The notes: generated from the letters alone by a model not told the origin. DNA of 46,397 nt from a candidate division WOR-1 bacterium RIFOXYB2_FULL_36_35 (GCA_001771505.1 MEUA01000028.1:1-46397), one strand, 5' to 3'; shown: positions 36,697 to 44,378, numbered from the stretch's first letter. Program-made: numbers and translations.

Positions 36697-36791
36697 CTCC
36701 GATTATGAACCCCGATTAGGAAATCGGGGTTCATAGACGAACAGAATTCTAGCAGAGTGTTGGAACTTTCCCCAGGTATGAATAATCGGGG
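36697..36791 (+). repeat. 71-bp family palindromic element with a nested 20-bp copy
   Basis: Starts CTCCGATTAT and ends ATAATCGGGG, flanked by TGAG and TGAA. Total length is 95 bp. Removing 24 bp at the nested unit (36710-36729) leaves 71 bp, the same length as the copy at 41277, with matching ends (TCATA, AGGTATG). The interior is diverged. The 274 bp upstream of the sigma gene hold this element and the leuD promoter. Confidence 0.8.
36710..36729 (+). repeat. Nested 20-bp palindromic element
   Basis: CCCCGATTAGGAAATCGGGG, a perfect 8-bp-arm palindrome, extended by ATGAA/TTCAT outside. The flanks are TGAA and TTCA, complementary rather than direct, so a simple target duplication is not shown here. 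Confidence 0.82.
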
Positions 36792-36820
36792 TGAAATTTT
36801 CTTATTACAAAACAGATAAT
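36791..36820 (+). promoter_or_regulatory. Promoter of the sigma factor gene, abutting the palindromic element
   Basis: GTGAAA (36791-36796), 18-bp spacer, GATAAT (36815-36820), five bases before ATG 36826: another nearly leaderless start. The -35 is formed partly by the element end and its TGAA flank. Confidence 0.5.
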
Positions 36821-36825
36821 AATTT

Positions 36826-37821
36826 ATGGCGAAAATAATAAAAAAACCTGCATATACTTGGCCTTCTACATTAAGAATGTGGGCAAGAGGAAGCGGCTCT
36901 AAAGCTTTTGGAGTATATTTAAAAGCCTTACGGGATATTACATATTTAACAAATGATGAGCTTGTTGACAAGTTGGCTTTAAAAAAAGAGGCTTTTGAGC
37001 GCGGAGATGCTGCAACAGTAGAAAAATTAAGAAATGATATTGTCTCATCATTTTTGCCGTATGTCAGAAATATCGCATTTAGCTTTGAATATTCAGGGGT
37101 TCCTATTGGTGATATTATTCAGGAAGGGAACCTCGGTTTAATGAGGGCTGTGGAAAAATACGATCCTGAGAGAGGTATAACCCTTATAACCTATTCTAGA
37201 TCTTACATTTGGGGAGCGATGATGCGCTTTGTGTATACGGAAAACCTAGCAAAAGATGGGGTTGACAAGCCTTTGTATTTATTGGAATTAGGAAGGGAAT
37301 TAAGCCGTTTATCGAAAGATTTTTTAATGACAAATGGGAGAGCTCCTGATCATGAAGAACTTGCTGAAATTGTGGATTTGCCATTGAAGACAGTTGATAG
37401 AGCTTTGACTTGTAATTCTGGAGCTTTTAATCATAGCTTTTATTCTGTAAGAAGAGATGAGAGTGAAGAAGAGCTTGATCTTCAGGGAGATGAATCTTTT
37501 TCTGAATTAGATGGAATTCTTTGTTTCGGAAAGATAAGCCAGCCGTCGATAATTGATGAGTTTTTACAGGGGGAAGAACTCTCTCCTGAAGAAAGAGTTT
37601 TTATGCACGAAAGAGAAGCTCTCTTTGATTCTATATTTAGGAGACTACTTACGCCTCGTGAAGAAAAAATAATTCAACTTTTCTATTTTGAAGATAAATC
37701 ATATTCAGAAATAAGCGCTATTTGTTTGTCTTCCGAAGATAAGGTTAGAGGGAGAAAACAGGCAGCTATACGAAAACTTCGAGTTCATAATTTGTACTTC
37801 CGAGAATTTAAAAGTAAATAA
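36826..37821 (+). CDS. Divergent sigma-70 family factor
   Basis: 331 residues. Region 1.2/2 is clear ('YVRNIAFSFEYSGVPIGDII', QEGNLGLMRAVEKYDPERG). The helix that melts the -10 is unusual: TYSRSYIWGAMMRFV in place of the TYATWWIRQAI of primary factors. Region 3 (~155-205, 'GRAPDHEELAEIVDLPLKTV') and region 4 (~270-325, 'LTPREEKIIQLFYFEDKSYS', then SSEDKVRGRKQAAIRKLRV) are present but diverged at the usual RERVRQIE. An acidic insert separates them. It is probably an alternative group 2/3 factor with its own promoter set. Confidence 0.9.
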   Translation: MAKIIKKPAYTWPSTLRMWARGSGSKAFGVYLKALRDITYLTNDELVDKLALKKEAFERGDAATVEKLRNDIVSSFLPYVRNIAFSFEYSGVPIGDIIQEGNLGLMRAVEKYDPERGITLITYSRSYIWGAMMRFVYTENLAKDGVDKPLYLLELGRELSRLSKDFLMTNGRAPDHEELAEIVDLPLKTVDRALTCNSGAFNHSFYSVRRDESEEELDLQGDESFSELDGILCFGKISQPSIIDEFLQGEELSPEERVFMHEREALFDSIFRRLLTPREEKIIQLFYFEDKSYSEISAICLSSEDKVRGRKQAAIRKLRVHNLYFREFKSK

Positions 37822-37839
37822 ATTAACGATAGTAATTAA

Positions 37840-37860
37840 CCCCGATTATCCCAATCGGGG
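37840..37860 (+). repeat. 21-bp palindromic element after the sigma gene (TTAA duplication)
   Basis: CCCCGATT-ATCCC-AATCGGGG, flanked by TTAA on both sides (37836-37839, 37861-37864). With the flanks it makes a 14-bp-arm hairpin, 18 bp after the sigma stop, which could also act as a weak terminator. Confidence 0.9.
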
Positions 37861-37961
37861 TTAATTTGAAAAATATGGACGAGAAAAATGATTTTAAAAA
37901 AACAGGGGAAACCACTTTTATAAGAAGAAGAGAATCACAGAATCATTCATAAAACAACCTG

Positions 37962-37986
37962 AAATTTAGCTTTTTTCATTCGATAT
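37962..37986 (+). promoter_or_regulatory. AAATTT-N13-CGATAT box
   Basis: AAATTT 37962-37967 and CGATAT 37981-37986, 13 bp before ATG 38000. Read as -35 CTGAAA, 17-bp spacer, -10 GATATT it is also a plausible sigma-70-type promoter. Confidence 0.5.
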
Positions 37987-37999
37987 TAAAACAGCATAA

Positions 38000-38731
38000 A
38001 TGATTAACAGTAAAATAATATCTTTTAATATTGATACCGCTGTCAATAAACCTTACAGCATAAAGCAATTACTAGATAGAATTCAACAAGAAGAAGCAAC
38101 TGACATTGATATTATCATGATGTTGCACGAGTTTGGAATGCCTATTGTCACCACTCGATTAAAAGCCATTATGAGAACAGAACCTTTTATTGAGTTTCTT
38201 AGAAATCTGGCAATAGAGGAAGAGATGAAAACAATAAATGACCTAACAGCCAAGGCGATATTAGTTTATGAAAACTCAATAGCTGCGGGTAAGATTACTT
38301 CAGCATTAACAAATTTTTTACATGAAAATCCATCTGCTGAATCAATTATTATTAATATATGTTTAGATAGATCTGAATGGTGGGATACGAAAAGAGATCC
38401 AGATTTTAACACGTTTGGTTTTATAACTGAAGCCAGTTTTTTGTATGGCCTTTTAACTGACAACGATCAAAAATGGCGTTTTATAATATTCATGATAGCT
38501 ATCCAGTATCTTTACTCTCACCATGACACTAGAATTTGGGAACAAAACCTGAAAATCGATTTTTTCAATATAACAAGAAAAGCATTTCCTCATAGGGATG
38601 AAATATATCGTAAGCTTAGGTTCAGACATTATCCCCGTGACTATGCTAAATATACATCAACCGCCGAAATCATGGAAAAACTTATCTCCCTGATAAATAA
38701 ATCGGAGCCTACTACTTCAGCTTCTTTGTAG
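38000..38731 (+). CDS. Hypothetical helical protein
   Basis: 243 residues, mostly predicted alpha-helix, unrecognised. It opens MINSKIISFNIDTAVNKPYS and has aromatic-rich segments ('NICLDRSEWWDTKRDPDFNT', 'FIIFMIAIQYLYSHHDTRIW'). One short hydrophobic stretch (FIIFMIAIQYLY) is too weak for a confident membrane helix. No signal peptide and no Shine-Dalgarno. It carries the same upstream boxes as the helical genes at 14936 and 28351, suggesting common control. Confidence 0.7.
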   Translation: MINSKIISFNIDTAVNKPYSIKQLLDRIQQEEATDIDIIMMLHEFGMPIVTTRLKAIMRTEPFIEFLRNLAIEEEMKTINDLTAKAILVYENSIAAGKITSALTNFLHENPSAESIIINICLDRSEWWDTKRDPDFNTFGFITEASFLYGLLTDNDQKWRFIIFMIAIQYLYSHHDTRIWEQNLKIDFFNITRKAFPHRDEIYRKLRFRHYPRDYAKYTSTAEIMEKLISLINKSEPTTSASL

Positions 38732-38771
38732 ACTTCTACAGCCAAGTTATTAGATGTTTAACATCATTTAA

Positions 38772-38867
38772 CCCCGATTATTCATACATCGAGTAATGTT
38801 TGACAATTTGTTAGTTATTGATTCTGGCGTGAACCCCGATTATCCCAATCGGGGTGAATAATCGGGG
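38772..38867 (-). repeat. 71-bp palindromic element with nested 21-bp copy (96 bp total)
   Basis: TTAA flanks both sides (38768-38771, 38868-38871). Inside, a 21-bp unit (38834-38854) sits between direct TGAA copies (38830-38833, 38855-38858). Removing unit plus one TGAA (25 bp) restores a 71-bp sequence matching the reverse complement of 41277-41347 with about three mismatches. Confidence 0.93.
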
Positions 38868-38893
38868 TTAATTTTAGATTACTGAAGGAGTTT

Positions 38894-40180
38894 TTAACAC
38901 AAATCCGCAGGGCTTACAATATATCCTGCTACAGCAGAGGCTGCCGCCACTGCAACATTTGAAAGATAAACTTCCGACTTTGGATGACCCATTCTTCCTA
39001 CAAAGTTTCGATTTGTAGTAGCAATTGATCTTTCATCTTCCGCCAATATTCCCATATGCCCGCCAAGGCACGGTCCGCAGGTTGGAGTTGAGACTGCCGC
39101 TTCCGCTTTCATAAATATGTCGATTAAGCCTTCTTTCATGGCTTGACTGTAAATTGCTTGTGTCGCAGGAATAATTATTAGCCTTACATTCTTATTTCTC
39201 TTTTTCCCTTTTAGTATTTTTGCTGCAATTCGTAAATCTTCAATACGACCGTTTGTGCATGAACCGATTACAGACTGGTCGATTTTTATGTTCTTACATT
39301 TACTCACAGGCTTTGTGTTGCTTGGCAAATGAGGGAAGGCGACTTGTGGCTCGATTGTTGAGACATCCCAGTTGTATGTGTGTTTATAGACTGCATCGGG
39401 ATCGGACTGGAGATTAGACCACAGATCACTGACCACAGACCATGAACCTAATTTCATTTTTGTCTTTAGATACTCATAAGTCTTTTGGTCAGGAGCAAAA
39501 ATTCCATTCTTTCCACCTGCCTCAATCGCCATATTGGCCATTGTCAAACGGCCTTCAATAGAAAGCTTTTCAATCGCGGGACCTGTAAACTCCATAGACA
39601 TATACCGTGCGCCGTCTACACCTATTTGCCCTATTGTGTAAAGGATCAAATCTTTTGCTTCGACCCATTTTTTAAGCTTGCCTTTAAAGATGAATTTTAA
39701 CTGCTCTGGAACTTTAAACCAAACTTCGCCAGTTGCCATTGCAGCCGCCATGTCTGTTGATCCAACTCCTGTTGAGAATGCTCCAAGAGCTCCGTATGTA
39801 CAGGTGTGAGAATCAGCGCCTATAATTAAATCTCCCGGAATTATTGCTCCCATTTCTGGAAGCAGAGCATGTTCAACACCCATGCAGCCAATCTCAAAAA
39901 AATTGACTATCCCATATTTTTTGGCAAATTCACGCATCATCTTAACCTGTTCCGCAGATTTTATATCTTTGGCAGGGGTAAAATGATCGGGCACAAGATA
40001 GATTTTCTTTTTGTTGAAAACTTTTGCAACTCCAATTTTTGCGAATTCTTTTATGGCGGGTGGGGATGTAATATCATTCCCAAGTACAAGATCAACTTTG
40101 CAGTTGATAAGTTGTCCGGGTTCGACTTCTTTCAACCCCGCATGTTTAGCTAATATTTTTTGTGACATTGTTTGTTGCAT
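38894..40180 (-). CDS. leuC: 3-isopropylmalate dehydratase large subunit
   Basis: 428 residues, the compact archaeal/HACN-type length (proteobacterial LeuC is ~466). It binds the catalytic [4Fe-4S] cluster of isopropylmalate isomerase. Cluster and active-site motifs are intact: [26 protein letters not shown] and TCGPCLGGH. About eight extra residues ([12 protein letters not shown] region) sit between K-T-K and S-D-P-D-A. They are encoded by GACCACAGA word repeats at 39417-39439. Its start is 6 bp after a -10 box, so the mRNA should be leaderless. M5 is an alternative start. Confidence 0.94.
   Translation of the reverse strand: MQQTMSQKILAKHAGLKEVEPGQLINCKVDLVLGNDITSPPAIKEFAKIGVAKVFNKKKIYLVPDHFTPAKDIKSAEQVKMMREFAKKYGIVNFFEIGCMGVEHALLPEMGAIIPGDLIIGADSHTCTYGALGAFSTGVGSTDMAAAMATGEVWFKVPEQLKFIFKGKLKKWVEAKDLILYTIGQIGVDGARYMSMEFTGPAIEKLSIEGRLTMANMAIEAGGKNGIFAPDQKTYEYLKTKMKLGSWSVVSDLWSNLQSDPDAVYKHTYNWDVSTIEPQVAFPHLPSNTKPVSKCKNIKIDQSVIGSCTNGRIEDLRIAAKILKGKKRNKNVRLIIIPATQAIYSQAMKEGLIDIFMKAEAAVSTPTCGPCLGGHMGILAEDERSIATTNRNFVGRMGHPKSEVYLSNVAVAAASAVAGYIVSPADLC
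39417..39439 (+). repeat. GACCACAGA word repeat inside leuC
   Basis: GACCACAGA at 39417-39425 and again at 39431-39439, separated by TCACT. On the coding strand it gives W-S-V-V-S-D-L-W, a segment absent from the LeuC pattern I know. Confidence 0.8.
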
Positions 40181-40186
40181 GTCTTA

Positions 40187-40215
40187 ACTATACCAAAAAT
40201 CGCCTGAAATTTCAA
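40187..40215 (-). promoter_or_regulatory. leuC promoter, leaderless
   Basis: Minus strand: TTGAAA (40215-40210), 17-bp spacer, TGG-TATAGT (40192-40187), six bases to ATG 40180. Same as leuD except for a few spacer bases. Confidence 0.85.
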
Positions 40216-40317
40216 AGAAATCTAAACGAGAGTGTAAACGAGAACCAAATATATTTTATTTAAAAAAAGGAGGGAAAGGATTGGGAGAGAGTCTATTGCT
40301 TAAAGGAGGAAAATATT

Positions 40318-41043
40318 ATGGGAGTTAGAGCCGCGAGAGTAATAAGTAGCCTTGGTGGGAGTCGGGAGATGTTAGCATCCATGGTTTTTCATCGTGCAAA
40401 AAGTTTAGTTGGGAGCAGAATTTCTCAAATGGAAAAATTGAAAGAACCCTATAACCCCAGTGAGCTAAGAGGAAATGTTTTAAATGGATTGGGGATAGAA
40501 AATGTCGAAGATGTTTCAAAAGGAATCGAAGGAAATAGAGTCCCTGATGAAGTATACCTTAGGGTGAGAGATGAAGAGCAAGGAAATACAGAAGATGTTG
40601 ATATTATAAGGCAAATAGCTATGAGATTTTTGGGTTCTACCAAAGTTCCAATGATGCTTGGAGATTCTCTTACTACTAGAGAAGGAAATTGGTTTGATAA
40701 GCGAACCAAGCTTTCGTGGGAGCAGGGAACAGAAAAATTACTTTATTATCCTGACTTTTCTAGAAGGTTGTTAGGTAAAATATATGGTGAATGGATAGCA
40801 TTATTAGGAATAATTCCCCCTTCCAATGATGTTGAATCTCTCATGATAAACAAAAATATTGATTGGCTTACCATGCTATATTTTAGTGAGAGATTAGAAA
40901 GAAGACAAGATAGGCCTAGTGGTGCAAAATATCCTAACCCTGGGAGTATGCAAGTATCTTTAAGCTTTTTGATATGCAAGCCAGGAGAGTCGCCAGAACT
41001 AAATAGTAGGCAAATATTAGCATCTGGTAAAGTGGCGTTTTAA
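40318..41043 (+). CDS. Hypothetical protein
   Basis: 241 residues with a strong AAAGGAGGA 6-7 bp before the ATG, unlike the leaderless genes nearby. No family, signal peptide or membrane segment is recognised. The N-terminal half is basic and helical ('GGSREMLASMVFHRAKSLVG'), the C-terminal part contains 'GEWIALLGIIPPSNDVESLM' and ends in a beta-like 'MQVSLSFLICKPGESPE'. It stands alone between leuC and the duplicated leuC fragment. Confidence 0.7.
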   Translation: MGVRAARVISSLGGSREMLASMVFHRAKSLVGSRISQMEKLKEPYNPSELRGNVLNGLGIENVEDVSKGIEGNRVPDEVYLRVRDEEQGNTEDVDIIRQIAMRFLGSTKVPMMLGDSLTTREGNWFDKRTKLSWEQGTEKLLYYPDFSRRLLGKIYGEWIALLGIIPPSNDVESLMINKNIDWLTMLYFSERLERRQDRPSGAKYPNPGSMQVSLSFLICKPGESPELNSRQILASGKVAF

Positions 41044-41061
41044 ACAAAAATTATGCAAATA

Positions 41062-41107
41062 AGTTGTGAGGTATGAGTTGTGCATTATATGGCTCAACCT
41101 CACAACT
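41062..41107 (+). terminator. Hairpin after the gene at 40318
   Basis: AGTTGTGAGGT (41062-41072) and ACCTCACAACT (41097-41107) make an 11-bp stem with a second GAGTTGTG word in the loop. No T-run follows, so it may be a repeat hairpin rather than a true terminator. Confidence 0.5.
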
Positions 41108-41125
41108 GCGGCTTAACCAACTATT

Positions 41126-41269
41126 CTAGGATTTAGCCTCCAAAAAGTCATAGTCTGATGAAGAAGAAAAGTTTCCTCTTGCTCTTGACCCAAAAAGATA
41201 GGCGCTTACTATTTGAGGATATTTCCTGAAAACTTTAGCTAATATTTTTTGTGACATTGTTTGTTGCAT
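41126..41269 (-). pseudogene. Chimeric fragment: leuC start fused to a nucleotidyltransferase fragment
   Basis: 47 codons on the minus strand. The first 12 ([12 protein letters not shown]) equal LeuC residues 1-12. The frame then continues VFRKYPQIVSAYLFGSRARG and N-F-S-S-S-S-D-Y-D-F before stopping. That is the GSxARG...SDxD core of an MNT nucleotidyltransferase, cut off soon after the second Asp. It sits behind a duplicated leu-type promoter that is interrupted by the 71-bp element. Confidence 0.75.
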
Positions 41270-41276
41270 GCCTTAA

Positions 41277-41347
41277 CCCCGATTATTCACCTCAGAATCA
41301 ATAACTAACAAATTGTCAAACATTACTCGAGGTATGAATAATCGGGG
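41277..41347 (+). repeat. 71-bp palindromic element, TTAA duplication, inserted in a duplicated leu promoter
   Basis: Ends CCCCGATTATTCA and TGAATAATCGGGG; TTAA at 41273-41276 and 41348-41351. The leuC and leuD promoters read CTTAACTATA without the element, giving two empty sites. The 399 bp from 41044 to 41442 hold the hairpin, the chimeric fragment, this element and two divergent promoters. Confidence 0.93.
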
Positions 41348-41350
41348 TTA

Positions 41351-41379
41351 ACTATATCAAAAATCATCTGAAATTTCAA
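41351..41379 (-). promoter_or_regulatory. Third copy of the leu-type promoter
   Basis: Minus strand: TTGAAA (41379-41374), 17-bp spacer, TATAGT (41356-41351). The element directly downstream converts the leaderless start into an ~80-nt hairpin leader. Confidence 0.75.
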
Positions 41380-41386
41380 AAATCTC

Positions 41387-41415
41387 TTGTTAGGGCTTCA
41401 AAGAATTGGTATAAT
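41387..41415 (+). promoter_or_regulatory. proS promoter
   Basis: TTGTTA (41387-41392), 17-bp spacer, extended -10 TGG-TATAAT (41410-41415). It is back to back with the leu-type promoter copy on the other strand. GTGGAGGAAG gives the Shine-Dalgarno. Confidence 0.8.
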
Positions 41416-41442
41416 AAAGATGTCGTGGAGGAAGAGTTATAG

Positions 41443-42690
41443 ATGAAGATGTCGAGGCTCTTTGCGCCAACCTTGCGAGAAGAACCAGGTGAAGCTGAGG
41501 TAATATCCCATAAATTAATGCTTCGGGCGGGTATGATGAGGAAGCTGGCTGCAGGAGTTTATTCACTTTTACCCCTTGGACAACGTGTTATTCAAAAAGT
41601 CTCCAATATTATTCGTAAAGAATTAAATTATGCTGGAGCTCAAGAAGTTTTTCTGCCAGTCCTCCTTCCTTCTGAATTATGGAAAGAGACAGGCCGATGG
41701 GACCTTTACGGCAAGGAACTCTTTCGCATAAAAGATCGCCATGATAGAGAATTTTGTTTAGGCCCTACGCACGAAGAGATAATTACGGATATTGCGCGCA
41801 ATAATATACGTTCATATAAACAGCTGCCAATTAATTTATATCAGATACAAACGAAATTCCGCGATGAAATACGCCCGCGATTTGGAGTTATGCGTTCTCG
41901 CGAATTTATGATGAAAGATGCGTACTCTTTCCATGCGGACCAAGAATGTTTGAATAAAGAGTATAAAAACATGTATGAGACTTATTGCCGTATTTTTGAC
42001 CGTATCGGTTTTAAATATAAAGTGGTTGACGCGGATTCCGGTATTATGGGCGGAGGGTTTTCTCAAGAATACATGGTTTTGGCAGATACCGGCGAAGAAG
42101 AAATTTTCTACTGTGAAGAATGTTCTTATGCTGTTTCTTCAGAAGCCAAAAAATCTGATGACTGTCCAAAATGTAAGGGTAAAAGCTTAAATAAGACACG
42201 AGGGATTGAAGTGGGCCATATTTTTCAGCTTGGGACAAAATATTCCGAAGGGATGAAGGCTACTTATCTTGATGAAAACAATAATGAGCAACCTTTTATT
42301 ATGGGGTGTTATGGCATAGGGGTTGGAAGGACTGCGGCAGCCGCAATAGAACAGAGCCATGACAAGGATGGAATAATTTGGCCGATGGCGATCGCGCCTT
42401 ATAAAATTATTATAGTTCCGGTAAATGCTGAAGACCCTGAGCAATTTGTTGCTGCAGAAAAAATTTATAATGAATTGACCGATCAAGTAGGAGATGATAT
42501 CGCGTTTGATGATCGCGCGGGTCGTCTTGGGATGAAATTAAAAGATGCCGATTTAATCGGTTTTCCTGTCAAAATAATAATAGGAAAGGGATTAAAAGAA
42601 GGTAAGTTTGAACTCAAAATAAGGGCGACAGGTGAAGTTAAATTAGTTGACAAGGATAATATATTTCCGGTTTTGAAAGAATTGATTTAG
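41443..42690 (+). CDS. proS: Prolyl-tRNA synthetase, compact form without INS editing domain
   Basis: 415 residues, against about 570 for the usual bacterial type. It charges tRNA-Pro. Class II motifs are clear: motif 2 'TKFRDEIRPRFGVMRSREFM' (~138-157) and motif 3 GCYGIGVGR (288-296). The anticodon-binding domain is at the C-terminus. Between them, where the ~180-residue INS editing domain normally sits, there is only a short segment with a zinc-knuckle-like CEEC (224-227) and CPKC (241-244), then RGIEVGHIFQLG. Cis editing of Ala-tRNA-Pro should be absent. A trans editing protein would be expected elsewhere. Confidence 0.93.
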   Translation: MKMSRLFAPTLREEPGEAEVISHKLMLRAGMMRKLAAGVYSLLPLGQRVIQKVSNIIRKELNYAGAQEVFLPVLLPSELWKETGRWDLYGKELFRIKDRHDREFCLGPTHEEIITDIARNNIRSYKQLPINLYQIQTKFRDEIRPRFGVMRSREFMMKDAYSFHADQECLNKEYKNMYETYCRIFDRIGFKYKVVDADSGIMGGGFSQEYMVLADTGEEEIFYCEECSYAVSSEAKKSDDCPKCKGKSLNKTRGIEVGHIFQLGTKYSEGMKATYLDENNNEQPFIMGCYGIGVGRTAAAAIEQSHDKDGIIWPMAIAPYKIIIVPVNAEDPEQFVAAEKIYNELTDQVGDDIAFDDRAGRLGMKLKDADLIGFPVKIIIGKGLKEGKFELKIRATGEVKLVDKDNIFPVLKELI

Positions 42691-42721
42691 CATAGTAAGA
42701 AATATTTTTCTGGAGGGCTTA

Positions 42722-44149
42722 ATGACTTGTTTTAATTGTTCCTCAAAATGTGATAAACCTGAAGAAGCCTGCGGTGTGTTCGGCATATATTCTTATGATG
42801 GTGATCATTTGGCAAAAACAACATATTATGGCCTTTTTTCGCTTCAACATAGAGGACAGGAGTCTGCCGGAATTGCTGTATCTAATGGGAAAGAGATTAA
42901 TTATCAGGTTGGGATGGGGCTTGTTAATGTTGTGTTCAAAGAATGGAGTTTAAAAGATCTAACAGGCAACATATCTATCGGGCATGTCAGATATTCAACA
43001 ACCGGAGGAAGCAGCCTCTCTAATGCGCAGCCTTTTGTTTTGGATACAAAATTTGGGCCTGTTGCTGTTGCTCATAACGGTAATTTAATTAATACCGATG
43101 AACTTAAACAGGGTTTGCAGGATAAAGGATTTAAGTTTTCCGGAACTTCCGATACTGAAGTAATTGCAGGACTTATTGCTACTTCGGAGAAAGATAAATT
43201 TGAAGAAGCCCTTTTTTCTGTTCTTGATCAGATTCAAGGGGCTTTTTCTCTTCTTATTATGACAACTGACAAACTTTTTGCGATAAAAGATCCTCATGGT
43301 GTCAGGCCTTTGTGTGTTGGCGAGTTGGATGAAGCTTATGTTGTGGCATCTGAGACATGCGCATTGGATATTGTCGGCGCGAAATTTCTAAGAGAGATAT
43401 CAAATGGAGAGATTGTTATTATAGATAAAGAAGGGATGCAGTCAAAAACTTATTCCAGAAAAAAGAAGTCTGCTTTATGTGTTTTTGAATTTATTTATTT
43501 TGCCAGACCTGATTCTGTAATTAATGGGCGCAGCGTTTATGAAGCCCGAGTCAGCATGGGGAAATATTTAGCGAAAGAACATAATTCTCCTTATATGGAT
43601 TTTATAAGCGGGGTTCCAGATTCGGGAATACCCGCGGCGATCGGTTTTGCGTCTGAAAGCAGAATCCCTTTTGGTGACTCGTTGATTAAAAACAGGTACG
43701 TAGGGAGGACTTTTATACAGCCCAGCCAGGAGATCCGTGATATGGGAGTAAAAATCAAATTAAATCCTTTAAGAGAGACAGTTAGAAACAGCAAGTTGGT
43801 TGTTTTAGATGATTCAATAGTAAGGGGGACAACCTCCAGGCAGATTGTGAAGATTTTAAAAGACGCGGGAGCAAGAGAAGTTCATTTTAGAGTATCTTCA
43901 CCTCCTATAACACATTCTTGTTTTTATGGTATTGATACTCCTTCCAGGGCTGAATTAATAGCTGCTAACTTGTCTGTTGAAGGCATTAGGAAATACCTTG
44001 ATGTAGAATCTTTGGGTTATTTAAGCTTAGAAAGTTTGGTTAGGTCAATCAATTTGCCGAGAAATTCTTTGTGTTTGGCTTGTTTAAGCGGCAGTTATCC
44101 TATAGAAATTCCGGAAAAACTGGAAACACTGAAATTATTTTTTAAATGA
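42722..44149 (+). CDS. purF: Amidophosphoribosyltransferase PurF
   Basis: 475 residues. It catalyses the first step of purine synthesis, PRPP plus glutamine to phosphoribosylamine. A short propeptide precedes the catalytic Cys17 (EEA-C-GVFGIYSYDG); the propeptide itself has three Cys. The glutaminase has GHVRYSTTGG and AHNGNL. The PRPP loop is VVLDDSIVRGTTSRQI. The CVFEFIYFARPDS and C-terminal CLAC positions fit the Bacillus-type [4Fe-4S] enzyme. Shine-Dalgarno TGGAGGG; 31 bp after proS, so perhaps read from the proS promoter. Confidence 0.96.
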   Translation: MTCFNCSSKCDKPEEACGVFGIYSYDGDHLAKTTYYGLFSLQHRGQESAGIAVSNGKEINYQVGMGLVNVVFKEWSLKDLTGNISIGHVRYSTTGGSSLSNAQPFVLDTKFGPVAVAHNGNLINTDELKQGLQDKGFKFSGTSDTEVIAGLIATSEKDKFEEALFSVLDQIQGAFSLLIMTTDKLFAIKDPHGVRPLCVGELDEAYVVASETCALDIVGAKFLREISNGEIVIIDKEGMQSKTYSRKKKSALCVFEFIYFARPDSVINGRSVYEARVSMGKYLAKEHNSPYMDFISGVPDSGIPAAIGFASESRIPFGDSLIKNRYVGRTFIQPSQEIRDMGVKIKLNPLRETVRNSKLVVLDDSIVRGTTSRQIVKILKDAGAREVHFRVSSPPITHSCFYGIDTPSRAELIAANLSVEGIRKYLDVESLGYLSLESLVRSINLPRNSLCLACLSGSYPIEIPEKLETLKLFFK

Positions 44150-44177
44150 TAAGATAATAAAAAGGGGGGTGAATAGC

Positions 44178-44378
44178 ATGGGTGAATCATGCAACTCTTA
44201 TCCAAAATGTCAGAAGTGTGGAACGGGGGAACTTATTCCATTATCTGACTTTTCTAACAACTCAGTTGCAATTCGTTATAAAGCGTGGGCTTGTACGAAT
44301 AAAGATTGCAGATTCTTTATTGTTTTGCGTGGTGGAGATGTTTATTATGGTACAGCAACAACAGAATCAGCAAGATAA
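44178..44378 (+). CDS. Small zinc-ribbon-like protein
   Basis: 66 residues from ATG 44178, placed 7 bp after GGGGGGTGA; an in-frame GTG at 44169 lies within that Shine-Dalgarno and is rejected. It has two CxxC-type pairs: C-Q-K-C (PKCQKCGTGELIPLSD) and C-T-N-K-D-C near the end (AWACTNKDCRFF), a zinc-ribbon pattern. No known partner. It ends at the terminator at 44409 and probably belongs to the proS-purF transcript. Confidence 0.78.
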   Translation: MGESCNSYPKCQKCGTGELIPLSDFSNNSVAIRYKAWACTNKDCRFFIVLRGGDVYYGTATTESAR

